Assembly (NCBI RefSeq): GCF_000142905.1
Contig: NW_013657659.1
Coordinates: 1-64,000 of the forward strand
DNA: 64,000 nucleotides
Reading direction: 5' to 3'
Source of the DNA: Thecamonas trahens ATCC 50062
Taxonomy: Eukaryota; Apusozoa; Apusomonadida; Apusomonadidae
Below are positions 1-11,498 of this stretch, in pieces. Each line of letters starts with the position of its first letter. Positions within the stretch are counted from its first letter, which is position 1. The notes under the pieces are model-generated. The model was not told the origin of the DNA and did no database searches. It worked only from the letters and a program-made list of their open reading frames with translations. Position numbers and translations under genes: made by a program.

Positions 1-2272
1 GTCTGGATTGTCCAAGAACAAGAACGAGGACAAGGACATGGGAGGGGGGAGGTGGTGTTGGTGGTGTCCTCTATCATCCGCAGCATCCCGATGATGTCTG
101 TCTCCCCAGGGGCTGCCGCCCCCCTGGACCCCCCGCTGCGCTGCGCTGGCTCGACGATGGTGTTGCCTTGGGTCTTGTGTGGCGTCGCCTGCCTTGGCCT
201 GGGCCCGTTGATGGTTGGTTGCCTGTCGTCGTCTCTTATCTTCCCTGTCCTCGCTCCGCACTGCTTCTTACGACTCAAGTCAAGTACTCTTTCGACAAGA
301 AACAAACGACGCACATCTCTGCACCCCGCTCCTCCCTGCTGGCTCTCTCTCAACCACAGTTCGTTTCAGCCCCGGTCTTCTTCAAGCGCATCACAGAGCC
401 CGCCGGAGCTTCCTCCGACGCCCCCTGCCCAACGCCCCGGGTCTCCCGGCCTCGCCCAGCACCAGCTTGACCTGGCCACTCCGCTCAACCGGCTCCTTCC
501 TCCACTTGCCCTGTCCTAGCTCGCAAGAGCCATCAGTGCAACTCAACAAGCCCACTCTCCCGCCATGCCGCGCCGTCTTGCTTGCCAAGTCGCCGCGGTC
601 TCTAGCTGGTATCATGCGCTGCCGCTGTTAGCTTCAGCCTGCGCCCGCGCCCTGGCCGTAGAGCCAGAGCCCGGACCCACGCCAGTGCTCGTGAGGGGTT
701 GCCCGCCTCGGTGGGTTGGGAGAAGTTGACTGTTTTCACACATTGTGGTTGCAGTTCTCTCCCCATCACGAGTTTGGCCACAGAAATTGACAACCCTCTG
801 TGTTAGCGTAGGCTGTGGGGATGGTGAGATCGATGGGAGTGATGGGGTGCCGGGGTGGCGCACTTGGTCGGATCTTGTTGGTCGGGGTCTGGGGGGTGAT
901 TATGGTTATTGCACCACACCCGTCCAGCCTCCACACGCTTGCCATCACTCGCCAGCCGTCGCGAGGCCGACCACCAGCATCATCACCATACACATCCCCC
1001 CCCCCCACCCACACACATGCGCATGCATCCACATCCACTTGCTCGCCATACCCACATCCCACCAACCCCAGCCAGCCAGCCATTGATCACAAATTCTCAC
1101 CTGATCACACAACCTCACCACCCACACCCCGCCATCAATCATCACCTACCTACACACCACCCATCCCAGTCCCAGCCCAAACACCCACATGCACTGGCCG
1201 TCGTCCGCGACCTGCCTGCCATCCACACATTGCCAGATGGCGCTGCCTGCGCCCTCCAGCTGCTGAAGATGAGACCCAGATACATGCGCCGAGCACAACT
1301 ATGCCTCGCACATCCGCCACACACAACCGTCATCGCTCTCCTGCAACCACCACGCCCGACCATCCATCCCATCAACCCCCATCACCTGCTGCTGCTCAAC
1401 CATCCTAACCCTAACCCCTACCGTCCTCTGCAATCCAATCACCCCTCATCGCACATCAACACTCTGTCCTCCTTTATCCCGATCTCCCCCACACCTCCCC
1501 ACCGCCTCCGCCAGTCCTCCTTACCGTCCTCGATCAAGCGAGGGCAGCCGGCCAGCTCTGCTTTGCTGGGCGTCGTGCTACCTCTACCTGACAACGACGT
1601 ACCTTGCCAACCCCATCCATGTCCCTCGCTCGTTGTCCTCATCGCCGCCGCCCGCACACGCGCCCTGGCTCACGCCCCGCGTCCGCAATCTGATCTCTGC
1701 CATCGAGGCGTTGCGCATGCCGACTGCCACCGACCGCACCCTCGCTCGCAGCCGAGTGCTGCTGACACCAGCCCCATCGTCCTCCTCGCCGACGTTACCG
1801 CTGGCATGACGACTGCCACGCCGCCGTTCATGGGCTGGGCAAACAACAAGCCGACCACGCTCCGTCCACCGCAGCCGCACGGCAGCCTGGGCACCACCGC
1901 CCTGGCGGTCGATGCAACGTCGTCGTTCTTCCTCGATAACGCGCTACGGTTCCAGCTCGCCATCAAGCTAACAGCGGAAGCAACAAAGCCCTGCCCTGCT
2001 CCGCCCAGACGAATGGGACATCCGGTCGCTCGACGACAGCGAGCACATGCCATCACCCCTCCACAGACTCGTCGTCGCCAGATCGCGGCACAGACCTCGA
2101 TCACAACAGCCGCGCTGGGTCACCGTGCCAATCGACACCATGTGCTCGCAAAGAGGGTCAGGTCGTCGAGCCAGCGGAGCGACCGCCCGCCGGCAACTGA
2201 GAGTGTTTAACCCGCAACTAGACGCGTTGAGTTTGCTGCGGCAGTGTGATCGCGGATGTCGACAGTCGCTGC
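1..2272. other. no supportable gene; low-complexity intergenic or fast-evolving sequence
   Basis: This stretch is rich in CAC/CCA and C-tract sequence. Long open frames exist on both strands, for example about 909-2210 plus, but their conceptual products are dominated by His, Pro, Ser and Thr with no domain, signal peptide or coiled coil I can recognise. A short run resembling CCCTAA repeats near 1403-1425 is too short to call telomeric. I see no splice-consistent gene model here. Confidence 0.5.
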
Positions 2273-4276
2273 TCACGAGCCTACTCTTGGCACCCGGACT
2301 GGCGCCACGTAGTGCGGCCGTGGAGTAAACTCGGGAGGCGTCGGCGGCCGCGGAATGATCGGGCCTGAGTGGAGGAGCAGGTGCTGCGGCAGCGGCGACG
2401 ACTTGGCGAGTGCGCGCGCCCGCTTGGCCGGTTCGGCAAGAAGATTTGGGTCAACGGGCTCGGCCTCACCGTCCTCAGACGGCTCGGACGGCTGATAGCC
2501 GTCGATCATGCCTCCGCGCGCCCGCTGCATTCGCTGCTCGTTTTTGCGCAGCCCGGCAGCCAACTTCTTGTTGGCCCTGGCAGCGATGGCGTCGAGCGTG
2601 GCCTGGACATCGGGTGCGCGTCCCACCGTCGTGCTAACCTTGCCGGGCCGGCCTGGTCCGCGCGGTGCCGTCATCATCGACGCCGTCCCCACCGCATCTG
2701 TCCGCACGCCCAGGGCCACAAGATGGCGGTGCGTGACAAACTGCAGCCGCTCCTCGGTCTCCTCAATCTCTCCCAACAGTGCCGTTTTCTTGGCCTCAAA
2801 CTCGGCCCGCATAGTGGCCTCCTCGTCGGATACCGCCTCGCGCACCGCCATCAAGGTGTATCGGTGGGTGTGGAGGCGGAACTTGAGGGCGTCGAGCTTG
2901 TGCTTGCGAATCGTGTGCTCGCGCTTGGCCAAGGCCCGCTGTGCAGCCTCACGACGTGCAGCCCGTTCGCGGTTGGCAGCCACAAGCTCTTGCCGGAGCG
3001 CAGCCTTGCCCGCCAGCTCGGCTGCGTACGCCTCGCGCTCCGCTCGCGCTCGCTTTCCGCCGGCCCGCCGGTGCCGCTCCTTCTGGATGAGCGTCAGGAT
3101 CTTAGCCTCGCGCTCGCGCTCTGCCGCAGTATCGGCCAGCGCCTTGCGCTCGCGCACTTTGGCGTTCATCGGCGATGCCTTGGCCACCGCTTGAGCTGCT
3201 CTGCTCTTCTCCTCCTGGAACGCGTTCACCCGCGCAAGCTTGGCTTCCAGTGCCGCCCGCTTGCGCTCGGCCTCTTGCAACGCAAGGGCCTCGGCCCGCT
3301 GGCGTGCTCGTGCCTGGTTCTGCCGCTGTGCAGTTGCTGCCTTGCGCCGCGCCTCAGACTTTTCCATCTCCAGCTGGACTCGCCGCGCTGCTGCCCGCTC
3401 CTCCTTGGAGAGCAACGCCGCCGCGAGTCGTTCCTTGTCGACTCGTGCCTTTTCTGCCGCTGCCTCGGCCCGCCGTTCAAACGCCGCCATCTTGGCCGCG
3501 TTGCGCCGTGAGATCTTCTCCCGCAGTGCATCGTACTTGGACGGTTTGCCCGACGCGAGCGCCATCAGTGCCTTGGATTTTTCGGTCACCTCGGATGAGA
3601 GCAGATCGCGGCGCTTGCGCAGCATCTCCAGCTCGGCATTCATCGACTTCTCCAGCACCGTCAAATGATTCTGTGCCGCTTGCGTTCTCAGCTTGTGTCT
3701 CCGTGCCTCGTCGGTCTCCAGCATCTCAAACCGTGCCCGCGACCGCGAGCTGCTCAACCCGCCGCCGGTCTCCTCCGCCTCCAACTTCCTCTGGATCGCC
3801 TCCGCCCTCTCCAGCACCTCGTCCACGAGTCTCCTCCGCCGACCCTCGCGCAGCTCCGCCTTTTCATGCGCCAATTTGGCTTGCACCTTTTCTTGTACCG
3901 GGCGTGCCCTCGGCGATACCGCCATGACAGCAGCTCGCGCCTCGGCAGCTTCAGCCTCGATGACCACGGCCGGAACCGGTCGCAAGTCGGCCGGCCTCAG
4001 TCCCAGCTCAGCCATGGCGCGACGAACGATAGCATTGTCCAACGAAAACGGCAGGGGAGTGGCCACAACAGCTGATGCACTTGCTTCCTCCGAAATAGTC
4101 CCTGTAGCCCCTGTTGCCTTTGAAGCCTTTGTCCTCGCTTCAGACGCCTTGCCTGTCTCTTGTCCTGCTGTGGCGAGCTGGCTTCGACTCGAAGTCATGC
4201 TCCCACTTCCTCCCCCACCAACACCTCCCTGAGGTGGGGTAGGTACCCGGCGTGTGTCTGTTCCTGCCGTCTCCAT
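2273..4276 (-). CDS. coiled-coil protein of unknown family
   Basis: I do not recognise a named family. From the chosen ATG at 4276 the product is 667 aa. The open frame extends 63 codons further upstream, but that part reads like leader sequence. Residues ~1-90 are low-complexity Gly/Thr/Ser/Ala. Around 80-110 there is a more ordered patch (PFSLDNAIVRRAMAELGLRP). Residues ~110-560 are almost continuous charged helix rich in Ala, Arg, Glu and Lys, typical of a long coiled coil. The C-terminal ~80 residues are Pro-rich and probably disordered. There are no membrane segments. It lies 185 bp downstream of the K+ channel gene on the same strand. A cytoskeletal or ciliary role is a guess from composition only. 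Confidence 0.65.
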   Translation of the reverse strand: METAGTDTRRVPTPPQGGVGGGGSGSMTSSRSQLATAGQETGKASEARTKASKATGATGTISEEASASAVVATPLPFSLDNAIVRRAMAELGLRPADLRPVPAVVIEAEAAEARAAVMAVSPRARPVQEKVQAKLAHEKAELREGRRRRLVDEVLERAEAIQRKLEAEETGGGLSSSRSRARFEMLETDEARRHKLRTQAAQNHLTVLEKSMNAELEMLRKRRDLLSSEVTEKSKALMALASGKPSKYDALREKISRRNAAKMAAFERRAEAAAEKARVDKERLAAALLSKEERAAARRVQLEMEKSEARRKAATAQRQNQARARQRAEALALQEAERKRAALEAKLARVNAFQEEKSRAAQAVAKASPMNAKVRERKALADTAAEREREAKILTLIQKERHRRAGGKRARAEREAYAAELAGKAALRQELVAANRERAARREAAQRALAKREHTIRKHKLDALKFRLHTHRYTLMAVREAVSDEEATMRAEFEAKKTALLGEIEETEERLQFVTHRHLVALGVRTDAVGTASMMTAPRGPGRPGKVSTTVGRAPDVQATLDAIAARANKKLAAGLRKNEQRMQRARGGMIDGYQPSEPSEDGEAEPVDPNLLAEPAKRARALAKSSPLPQHLLLHSGPIIPRPPTPPEFTPRPHYVAPVRVPRVGS

Positions 4277-4461
4277 GGTCGCACCCAGTGTGCGCACGCT
4301 GAAGAGTTGGCTGTCTCGTCGCCGTTGTCCTCGTTCTCGCCCAACTCGTCGGACAGCTTCCATTCGCCGTTGCTCGCCCCAACGCCCAAAAACCAATACG
4401 CGCGCCACACCCAGCCCGCGCCAAGCTTCATTCCCACTATCACCATCATCACCCTGGACTG

Positions 4462-7400
4462 TCACTCGTACAAGGCCCGACTACCGCCGTCGTCATAATC
4501 ATAATCATACGAAAACGATGCAGGCTCGGCTTGAGACTGATCGTCGTCCGACGGGAGCGTGGTTCGCCGGCCACCGGCGGACTGCGACGAGGACAACCGC
4601 CGCGCCGCGATGGTGCGGTTGGTCGGCGGCTTACACTGCGTAGCACCGGGAGCAGGTATCGCCACGGTGAGATGCATTGAATGTGCGCCGCGCCGCCCAT
4701 TGACCACTTGCGCATGGGCAGGGCGGGCTGACGTCGCTGTCGAGAGAAGCGTCGAGAGCGCGTCTGGATCGGCGGCGAGGACGAGGACGCGGTCGTCGGC
4801 GCGGATGATGGTGTCGGGTGCCGGGTTGGTGTAGACGTAGCGCGAGTGCGGCGTGCCGGATCCAGCTTCGCTCGTCGTCTTGCGGTAGAGCGCGAGCGGG
4901 ACAACCGACTCGCGCAGGATCAGGAGCTCGAGAAGGGTGACATACGGACGCCCGTTCAAATGGAGCGGGACCGAGATCTGATACGGCGCCGATGAGAGGG
5001 CAGCAAACACCGCGTGGTCCCCGAGCCCGATGCACTGCCGCACAATGTCGACCACGTCCGAGTTGACAAACACCTGGACCATCATCGAGTCGAGAATGGT
5101 CGACGTAAACGTGTGGCCGGCCGCAAACGGGCGCGTAAAGTGGTACGAGCCCGCCGAGAGGTCATCCTCGAGCTCGGCCGTCAGGTAGCGGATCGAGTCC
5201 CCGTACGAGAGCTCGGTAAAGACCAGGTCCGAGCGCGACGGCACAAGCCGCTTGAGCAGCCGCGCAGTAAAAATCGCGTCCGAGTCGGCGACCACGTCCG
5301 GCTCGGACGCCGACTTCTTGGTCGACGCGCCGAGGATGACCACGCGCAGCGCACGCTGCGCCCCGGCTTTGGCGAGATCGGTCACAGACATGTAGTTACC
5401 GCGGAAAAAGTACACGAGGTCCATTCGGCAGATGACGTGCCAAAGCGCCTCGCTCGGCTCGTTCTCGTGAAGGATGAGGATCGGGACCTGCACCACTTGT
5501 TTCCGCGACCGGAGCGTGAGGAGGAACGATGCCATGCCGTCGAGCGTGCCGGCCACAATCACGTGCGACAGCATGGCGTTCGAAGGCACATACATACACT
5601 CACTGCGCGAGCGTGGTGCTGCCGATCGGAGCGAGTACACGTGGTCCCACACGTTGCTCTCCGACGCCTCGTTGCTGCCCACTCGTCCTCCGACCTCGCT
5701 CTTCATCGACGCCCGTGTGAACGACGTCTTGAATCGCCGCCGCAAGTCCGAGCCGGACCCGGTGCTCGTCGGCGAGTCGAGGCCCGTCCTGCTTGCTGTT
5801 GCGCTCGGCGCAAAGTCGAGCCAGAGCGACTCCTCTACCGAATACGGCTGCTCGACGTAGTGGCTGGCGGCGTACGCCCACTCGGGAATGACATTGGATG
5901 AGTACGGCGCTGCCACCGACGACCGCCGCCTGCTCCGCTCAGGTGACTTGTCACTGCTGCCGCCCGCTGCCGTCGAAGCTCGTCGCGCCGGCCGCGTCGT
6001 CGCCGCCGTTGGCAGCGTCACCGTCGGGCCCACCTCGACCGGCGTAAGGAGGATCGAGTGCACAAACTCGACTACCTTGTCCCAGGTCGACTCGGGCGCT
6101 GGGGTGCCGGGCTGTCGGTACTGCGGGTGGCCGGCAAGGACCGGCTCCGAGGCAGGCGTCTTCGCTGTCGGTGGGCGATCGCTCCTCCCGCTTTGCTCGC
6201 TCTCGCCGTCGGTAAAGTACGGCGAGATGAGAGCCTTCGGATCGGGCGCGAGGAGAAACATGATGTCCCCGGGGCGGAGCAAGTACGCGTCGCCGGGGTT
6301 GAGCCACGTCCGTGACTCGCCAAGCACCTCGCACTCGAGGGCAAAAGCGGTGACGCCAAGCTCAGAGAAGAGGAGATACACGGCTTCCGAAAACGTCATG
6401 TCTGCCAGTGCCGATGTGATGCTCTTGCAGTAAATCTCGTTGCCGTAGCCGGCCGCATACTCTTCCTCCCACGAGCCAGGTGGGTAGGTGACGGTCGAGT
6501 CGGAAAACGAGCGAAGGAGGTTGATGAGAAAGGTGGAGAGGCCTGGCGTGATGGCGTTTGACGCCATGATTCCCATCTTGATCTCGTCAAGGCAGAGGAT
6601 GTAGTCGCAGCCTGCTGCAGTAAGATGGGTCATGTTGATCCGACGGAGAAGCTGCGAAATGATGACCACCTCGGAGCTCGCCGCCCGCACCGCCACGCAC
6701 CGCATGATAGTTACAACGTCCTGTGCAAACGCATTTGGCACAGCTTTGGGCGTGAGAATAAAGCATGTCGACGCCTCACTGATCGCTGTCCGGGCCAAGT
6801 CGGCCTTGTCCATGGCCGAACCCTGGAGGAGAACCACCCGGTGGGCAAAGAACGGGTTGGCGACGGCGCGGATGAGATCCTCAGGCGGATAGCAGTCGAG
6901 GAGGATGGCCATCCGCACATCGTGCAGAGCATTGTCTTTGTGGTAGAACTCTTGCAAAAAGCCGTGGATGGCCGGCGCCGAGTCTGGGCCCGAGCCGAGG
7001 ACGACGACGTGGTCGTACCCGCTCCGCACCACAAAGACCGACGACAGGTACACGTTGCGCTTGGCGGCCAGATTGATGAGCTTGCCGGTCTCGGTCGGAA
7101 TGAGCGCCACGCCGAGAAAGACGAGCACAATGACCACAATCCGCCCGAGGTGTGTCGTGGGCGAGATGTCGCCGTAGCCGACCGTGGTCGAGGTGATGAC
7201 TGTGAACCAGAGCGAGTCGTGGAACGGAAAATCGTGGTCCTTGGACGACTCGACCAGCTGGATGAAGCACGTGAAACAAAAGAGAAAGTTAAAGATGGTA
7301 AGAAAAACGATCCACATCTGCCGCTGGAGCGAGCCCGACGAAAAGTCGAGGAGCTTGTGCGAGCGGAGGACTCGGAGAACCCGGAGAGCGGCGATGGCGC

Positions 7401-7872
7401 GGACGCCGATCGACGACGCGCTCGGATCGCGGTCGACGCCCGCAAGGAGCAAGAGAAAGAACGGAAGAATGGTGTAGACGTCGATGAGGGCGAAAAAGTT
7501 GAAAAAGTACGCCAACTTGTGTCGCGCCATGAACAGCCAGAACCCGTAGTCGGCCAGGATGGCGGCAGTGATGGCGCCCTCGGCCCAGAGCGTCCATCCG
7601 TTGGTCTTGGGATCAAGATACAGGCCAAGAACGTAGAAGCCCGCCGAGACAAACGATAGCACTACTTGCAGTAGCTGCCACGCCGCCCCATACTTGCGCA
7701 GCACCGTATCGCGGATCACAGCCTTGACCGCGCGCGACGAGGCCGAGAGGCCAAGACACGCCTGAGGACAACACTGCTTCCGCGTCCACCGCGTCACCCC
7801 AATAGCGGCAGGAATGGTAAGAGGGAGAAAGATGGTAAGCAGTATGAGCCATGTGTCTGAAATGCTGCTCAT
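4462..7872 (-). CDS. Slo/BK-type potassium channel alpha subunit (RCK-containing)
   Basis: The 1136-aa product matches the length and layout of Slo (KCNMA-type) K+ channels at the plasma membrane. From the ATG at 7872 the membrane domain occupies residues ~1-270. It has an S4 carrying regularly spaced arginines (RAIAALRVLRVLRSHKLL, ~158-175), a pore helix and the selectivity filter TVGYGD (~230-235). After S6 comes the first RCK domain (VVVLGSG nucleotide-fold start, ~300) with the Slo-like segment NAITPGLSTFLINLL. A second RCK follows, beginning at ~750 (MLSHVIVAGTLDGMASFLL). In the region aligned with the Slo1 calcium bowl the run of five aspartates is absent; only ELEDDLSAG precedes RPFAAGHTFTSTILDSMM. 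Calcium sensitivity through that site is therefore doubtful. About 78 codons of open frame upstream of this ATG look like 5' leader. Confidence 0.9.
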   Translation of the reverse strand: MSSISDTWLILLTIFLPLTIPAAIGVTRWTRKQCCPQACLGLSASSRAVKAVIRDTVLRKYGAAWQLLQVVLSFVSAGFYVLGLYLDPKTNGWTLWAEGAITAAILADYGFWLFMARHKLAYFFNFFALIDVYTILPFFLLLLAGVDRDPSASSIGVRAIAALRVLRVLRSHKLLDFSSGSLQRQMWIVFLTIFNFLFCFTCFIQLVESSKDHDFPFHDSLWFTVITSTTVGYGDISPTTHLGRIVVIVLVFLGVALIPTETGKLINLAAKRNVYLSSVFVVRSGYDHVVVLGSGPDSAPAIHGFLQEFYHKDNALHDVRMAILLDCYPPEDLIRAVANPFFAHRVVLLQGSAMDKADLARTAISEASTCFILTPKAVPNAFAQDVVTIMRCVAVRAASSEVVIISQLLRRINMTHLTAAGCDYILCLDEIKMGIMASNAITPGLSTFLINLLRSFSDSTVTYPPGSWEEEYAAGYGNEIYCKSITSALADMTFSEAVYLLFSELGVTAFALECEVLGESRTWLNPGDAYLLRPGDIMFLLAPDPKALISPYFTDGESEQSGRSDRPPTAKTPASEPVLAGHPQYRQPGTPAPESTWDKVVEFVHSILLTPVEVGPTVTLPTAATTRPARRASTAAGGSSDKSPERSRRRSSVAAPYSSNVIPEWAYAASHYVEQPYSVEESLWLDFAPSATASRTGLDSPTSTGSGSDLRRRFKTSFTRASMKSEVGGRVGSNEASESNVWDHVYSLRSAAPRSRSECMYVPSNAMLSHVIVAGTLDGMASFLLTLRSRKQVVQVPILILHENEPSEALWHVICRMDLVYFFRGNYMSVTDLAKAGAQRALRVVILGASTKKSASEPDVVADSDAIFTARLLKRLVPSRSDLVFTELSYGDSIRYLTAELEDDLSAGSYHFTRPFAAGHTFTSTILDSMMVQVFVNSDVVDIVRQCIGLGDHAVFAALSSAPYQISVPLHLNGRPYVTLLELLILRESVVPLALYRKTTSEAGSGTPHSRYVYTNPAPDTIIRADDRVLVLAADPDALSTLLSTATSARPAHAQVVNGRRGAHSMHLTVAIPAPGATQCKPPTNRTIAARRLSSSQSAGGRRTTLPSDDDQSQAEPASFSYDYDYDDGGSRALYE

Positions 7873-8583
7873 GCTCGCTCTCTCGTCCCTCCGTCGAGCC
7901 CTTGTTCCTCTGCTGTCTCTTGCTCCGGCCGCCCCTCCTGCTCTCCAGTGCAGACAGTTGTTGCTTCGTTGACGACCCAATGCCACCGAAACTGCCCGCC
8001 CTCCTTCGACAGCGATCAAACCTATGAACAAGCACCACATCCCTCTCACACACACGCTGACTATTAAACCATGTGCTTTTCGTGCGCTGTCTCTCCCGTC
8101 TGACAAAGATGGCTCTCACGGCTTGCGATAGCCCGTATCCGCCTCGTGATCCCATCAACAATTACCTACAACAAATAATCGTACACTACTGCCAATGCAC
8201 CCACCCCCCCTCCTCCAGACATCAAGATCAACAGTACCACCCACAAGCCACAACTACTACAGCCACTATCACTGGTCCAACATAGTCCATCGATCGGCAC
8301 ATATGTTGATCGTTCGACAACTCGGTCAGCAACTCGGTCAGCAACTCGGTCAGCCCGTTCCATCTTTTGGTTGGCGCACAGGTGTGGCAGTTCAACGGGC
8401 GGGCGGGCGGGCGGGCGGGCGGGCGGGCGGCACAACGGGTGTCAGCTCCCACCACCACCACCCCCTCCCCGACCCACTGCTCAAAGACTACCACAGCCAG
8501 TCCTCTCCCAACGGGTACACCCACAACCAGTACGGCTACCCACTTCTACCCCTACACCCATTCCTCCTCCACTTTCCATACAC

Positions 8584-8616
<33 letters not shown>

Positions 8617-8701
8617 CTTCCCCCTCCCTCGCCCCCCCCCCCCGCCGCCGCCAACTCCCCCTCTCGGCTCACGTCGCCAACGCGCCGGAGACAGCCGTTA
8701 C
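7873..8701. other. divergent intergenic region with simple repeats
   Basis: This lies between the divergently transcribed K+ channel and CEP57 genes and so must carry both promoters. It holds a 13-bp tandem unit (CAACTCGGTCAG-type) near 8318-8354, a (GGGC)n tract at ~8397-8430, a (CA)n tract at ~8584-8611 and a poly-C tract at ~8632-8643. No TATA box stands out. Confidence 0.6.
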
Positions 8702-8737
8702 ATGGCCTCACCGTATCGCGCTTACCTCTCGGGGCCC

Positions 8738-8768
<31 letters not shown>

Positions 8769-10501
8769 GTATGGCTGATAGAGGCAATGGTATGACTCCT
8801 GCCAATGAGCTTGCTCAGATCAACTCGCTCATGGCTGGCTCGGATTCTATGTATGGTGCTGGTGCTGGTGCTGGTGCTGGTCTCGGCTCGCCCTATCGTC
8901 ATCCGTCTGCTGCTGCTGCTGCCATGGCTTCGTCGTCGATGGCATCGCCGCCTCCAGCACCTTCGCCGGCCTCTTTCCTTCGGTCGTCGTTGCGAGGCGA
9001 TGCCCAGTTCCGGTCGTCCGACTACGTCACGCCGCTGGCCTCGTCGGCCGTTCCGCAGTCCAACTCCAAGGCAGTCATCTCGGCGCTCACCGCGCTGCAG
9101 CAGAAGATCAGGCGGCTGGAGCAGGACAAGGCGTACTATGAGGAGAACGCAACGTCGCTGAAGCACGAGAAGGAGACGTACAAGCAGATGCTCGAGCGCG
9201 AGCGCGCCGAGCTGCAGGCCCAGGCTGCCGCCCGCGAGAGCCAGCTCCGCAAGCAGAACCAGTCTGTGGAGACGACCCTCATGACGGCGCAGGAGCAGAT
9301 GGAGGCCATGCGCCGCGACCTCGACCAGCTGCGCTCGCGGGTCAACTCGGCCGAGTCGGAAAAGACCTCGCTCGAGCGCGCGCTCGCCGAGTCGAACGAG
9401 CGTGCCCATCAGATCTCGCAGCAGGCCGCCAACGAGTCGTTCGAGTCGTCGCGCCGCCTGCAGGAGCTCGAGCTCAATCAGGACATCATGCGCGCCGAGA
9501 CCGAGCGTCGCCTGCGCGAGCTGCAGAACTCTATCGTGGAAGAGCGTGAGAAGGCCAAGTCGGTGCTCGAGACTAGCGCCAAGACCAAGCAGACGCTCAA
9601 GCAGGTGCTCGACGTCAACGAGTCGCTCCTGGCGCGGGTGGCTGCGTCGGATGACGACGATGATGATGACGACGGCTCGTACGCCCGACACAGCCGGGTC
9701 CGGACCGGCCGCCGGCGGACGGCCTCGCGCAAGGGCTCGCGGGCAGGCGGCCGCCGGCCGCCGTCGGGCGCGCGCCGCCGCTCCGGCTCACGGTCGGCTT
9801 CGTCGCGGCTGCTGCGCCCGACCGCGGCATCGCGGTCGAAGCGCCGCTCCAAGAAGGGTCCGCGGCCCGAGCTGCCGTTTGTGGTCGGCAAGTCGGCCGG
9901 CAAGTCGTTCTCGGTCACTGCTAACATGCAGCAGGCCATGTCGCTGCTCAACGAGATGGAGCCCGTCGTGTCCGAGATGCGGGTCATCGACGCGTCGCGT
10001 CGCGAAGCCGAGCACCACGCCTCGCACTCGCACTCGCACGACGGCGGCTATGGCGGAGGCGGCGGAGGTCACAACGACGCCACCGGCACCGGCGGCGAGG
10101 CCGCGTCGGCGTCGTCGGCTCTCAACACCTCCACGCACTACTTTTCGCACCGCGGCATCGACGCCACCATCTCCTCCCTCGAGGACGAGTTCCAGGGCCT
10201 CTCCGACCGCTACCACGCCATGCGTGCCAAGCTCGAGGACCTCAACTCGGAGACCCCCATCGATGAGCTCAACACCATGCTCCGCTCCACCATCGACAAG
10301 ATGGAGCTCCGCGGCGACCAGATCAAGGCTCTCAAGCGCTACCGCCGCTCTGTCGCCCGCACCCTCGAGGCCACACACTCGCAGCTCGACTTTTATCGCG
10401 TCCTCCTCGAGCAAGAGTCACGCCACCATGCCACGCCGCTCAAGATCCTCCGCGGCATCCAGCAGCTCCAGCGCCAGCTTCGCGGTGAGGAGGAGATCTA
10501 G
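8702..10501 (+). CDS. CEP57: CEP57-like centrosomal protein
   Basis: Predicted 599 aa from the ATG at 8702; a second in-frame ATG at 8771 is also plausible. CEP57/translokin proteins localise to the centrosome and bind microtubules. The centrosome-localisation coiled coil begins with the hallmark NSKAVISALTALQQKIRRLE (~120-140) and continues as heptads to ~310. A basic Arg/Ser-rich linker follows. Then comes the conserved segment PFVVGKSAGKSFSVTANMQ, the CEP57 signature just before its microtubule-binding domain, and a C-terminal coiled coil starting GIDATISSLEDEFQGLSDRY. The N-terminus carries a poly-Asn run encoded by an (AAC)n repeat. No intron is needed. The last ~330 bp of this gene occur again at 10883-11213 beyond the assembly gap. 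Confidence 0.85.
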
Positions 10502-10782
10502 CCATCTGACTGACCTGTAGCCCGACAATGAACCCGCCATCAACACATCCTTCGACCCAACGGCTTTAGCTACGGCATCATGCCATCACGACTGGTCGCT
10601 TCTCACTCGCGTTGGCGCGAGGGTGGTCGGCAGTCGGTGGCCAGAGCGGTCGGCAGTCGGCGGTCGGCGGCTTTCGTCAGCAGGCACAGCCACTTGACGA
10701 CCGACAGCGCCACCTCGTACTCTCAAGCCACACACACACACACACACACACACACAAGGGGTACATCAATAGCGAGCTATTC

Positions 10783-10882
10783 NNNNNNNNNNNNNNNNNN
10801 NNNNNNNNNNNNNNNNNNNNNNNNNNNNNNNNNNNNNNNNNNNNNNNNNNNNNNNNNNNNNNNNNNNNNNNNNNNNNNNNNN
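10783..10882. other. assembly gap of exactly 100 N
   Basis: One hundred ambiguous bases of the round size used for gaps of unknown length. The flanks overlap in sequence, so the true gap may be negative (no missing sequence). Confidence 0.97.
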
Positions 10883-11213
10883 CTCCTCCCTCGAGGACGA
10901 GTTCCAGGGCCTCTCCGACCGCTACCACGCCATGCGTGCCAAGCTCGAGGACCTCAACTCGGAGACCCCCATCGATGAGCTCAACACCATGCTCCGCTCC
11001 ACCATCGACAAGATGGAGCTCCGCGGCGACCAGATCAAGGCTCTCAAGCGCTACCGCCGCTCTGTCGCCCGCACCCTCGAGGCCACACACTCGCAGCTCG
11101 ACTTTTATCGCGTCCTCCTCGAGCAAGAGTCACGCCACCATGCCACGCCGCTCAAGATCCTCCGCGGCATCCAGCAGCTCCAGCGCCAGCTTCGCGGTGA
11201 GGAGGAGATCTAG
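10883..11213 (+). pseudogene. partial copy of the CEP57 3' end (probable assembly artefact)
   Basis: This open fragment starts immediately after the N run and encodes exactly the last ~109 residues of the CEP57-like protein, ending at the same stop codon context. It has no start of its own and should not be counted as a gene. It is the second copy of the overlapping contig end. Confidence 0.85.
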
Positions 11214-11440
11214 CCATCTGACTGACCTGTAGCCCGACAATGAACCCGCCATCAACACATCCTTCGACCCAACGGCTTTAGCTACGGCATCATGCCATCA
11301 CGACTGGTCGCTTCTCACTCGCGTTGGCGCGAGGGTGGTCGGCAGTCGGTGGCCAGAGCGGTCGGCAGTCGGTGGTCGGCGGCTTTCGTCAGCAGGCATG
11401 GCCACTTGACGACCGACAGCGCCACCTCGTACCTCTCAAG

Positions 11441-11498
<58 letters not shown>

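Noticed and set aside
1400-1426. CCCTAA-like run suggesting a telomere remnant
   Set aside because: Only about two to three imperfect units; easily arises in C/A-rich low-complexity sequence.
909-2210. Long plus-strand open frame in the first 2 kb
   Set aside because: Composition is His/Pro/Ser/Thr low complexity, overlapping minus-strand frames are equally open, and no domain or splice-consistent model appears.
10612-11232. Open frame running through the N gap
   Set aside because: It exists only because N is translated as unknown; the coding part is a shadow frame of the duplicated CEP57 end.
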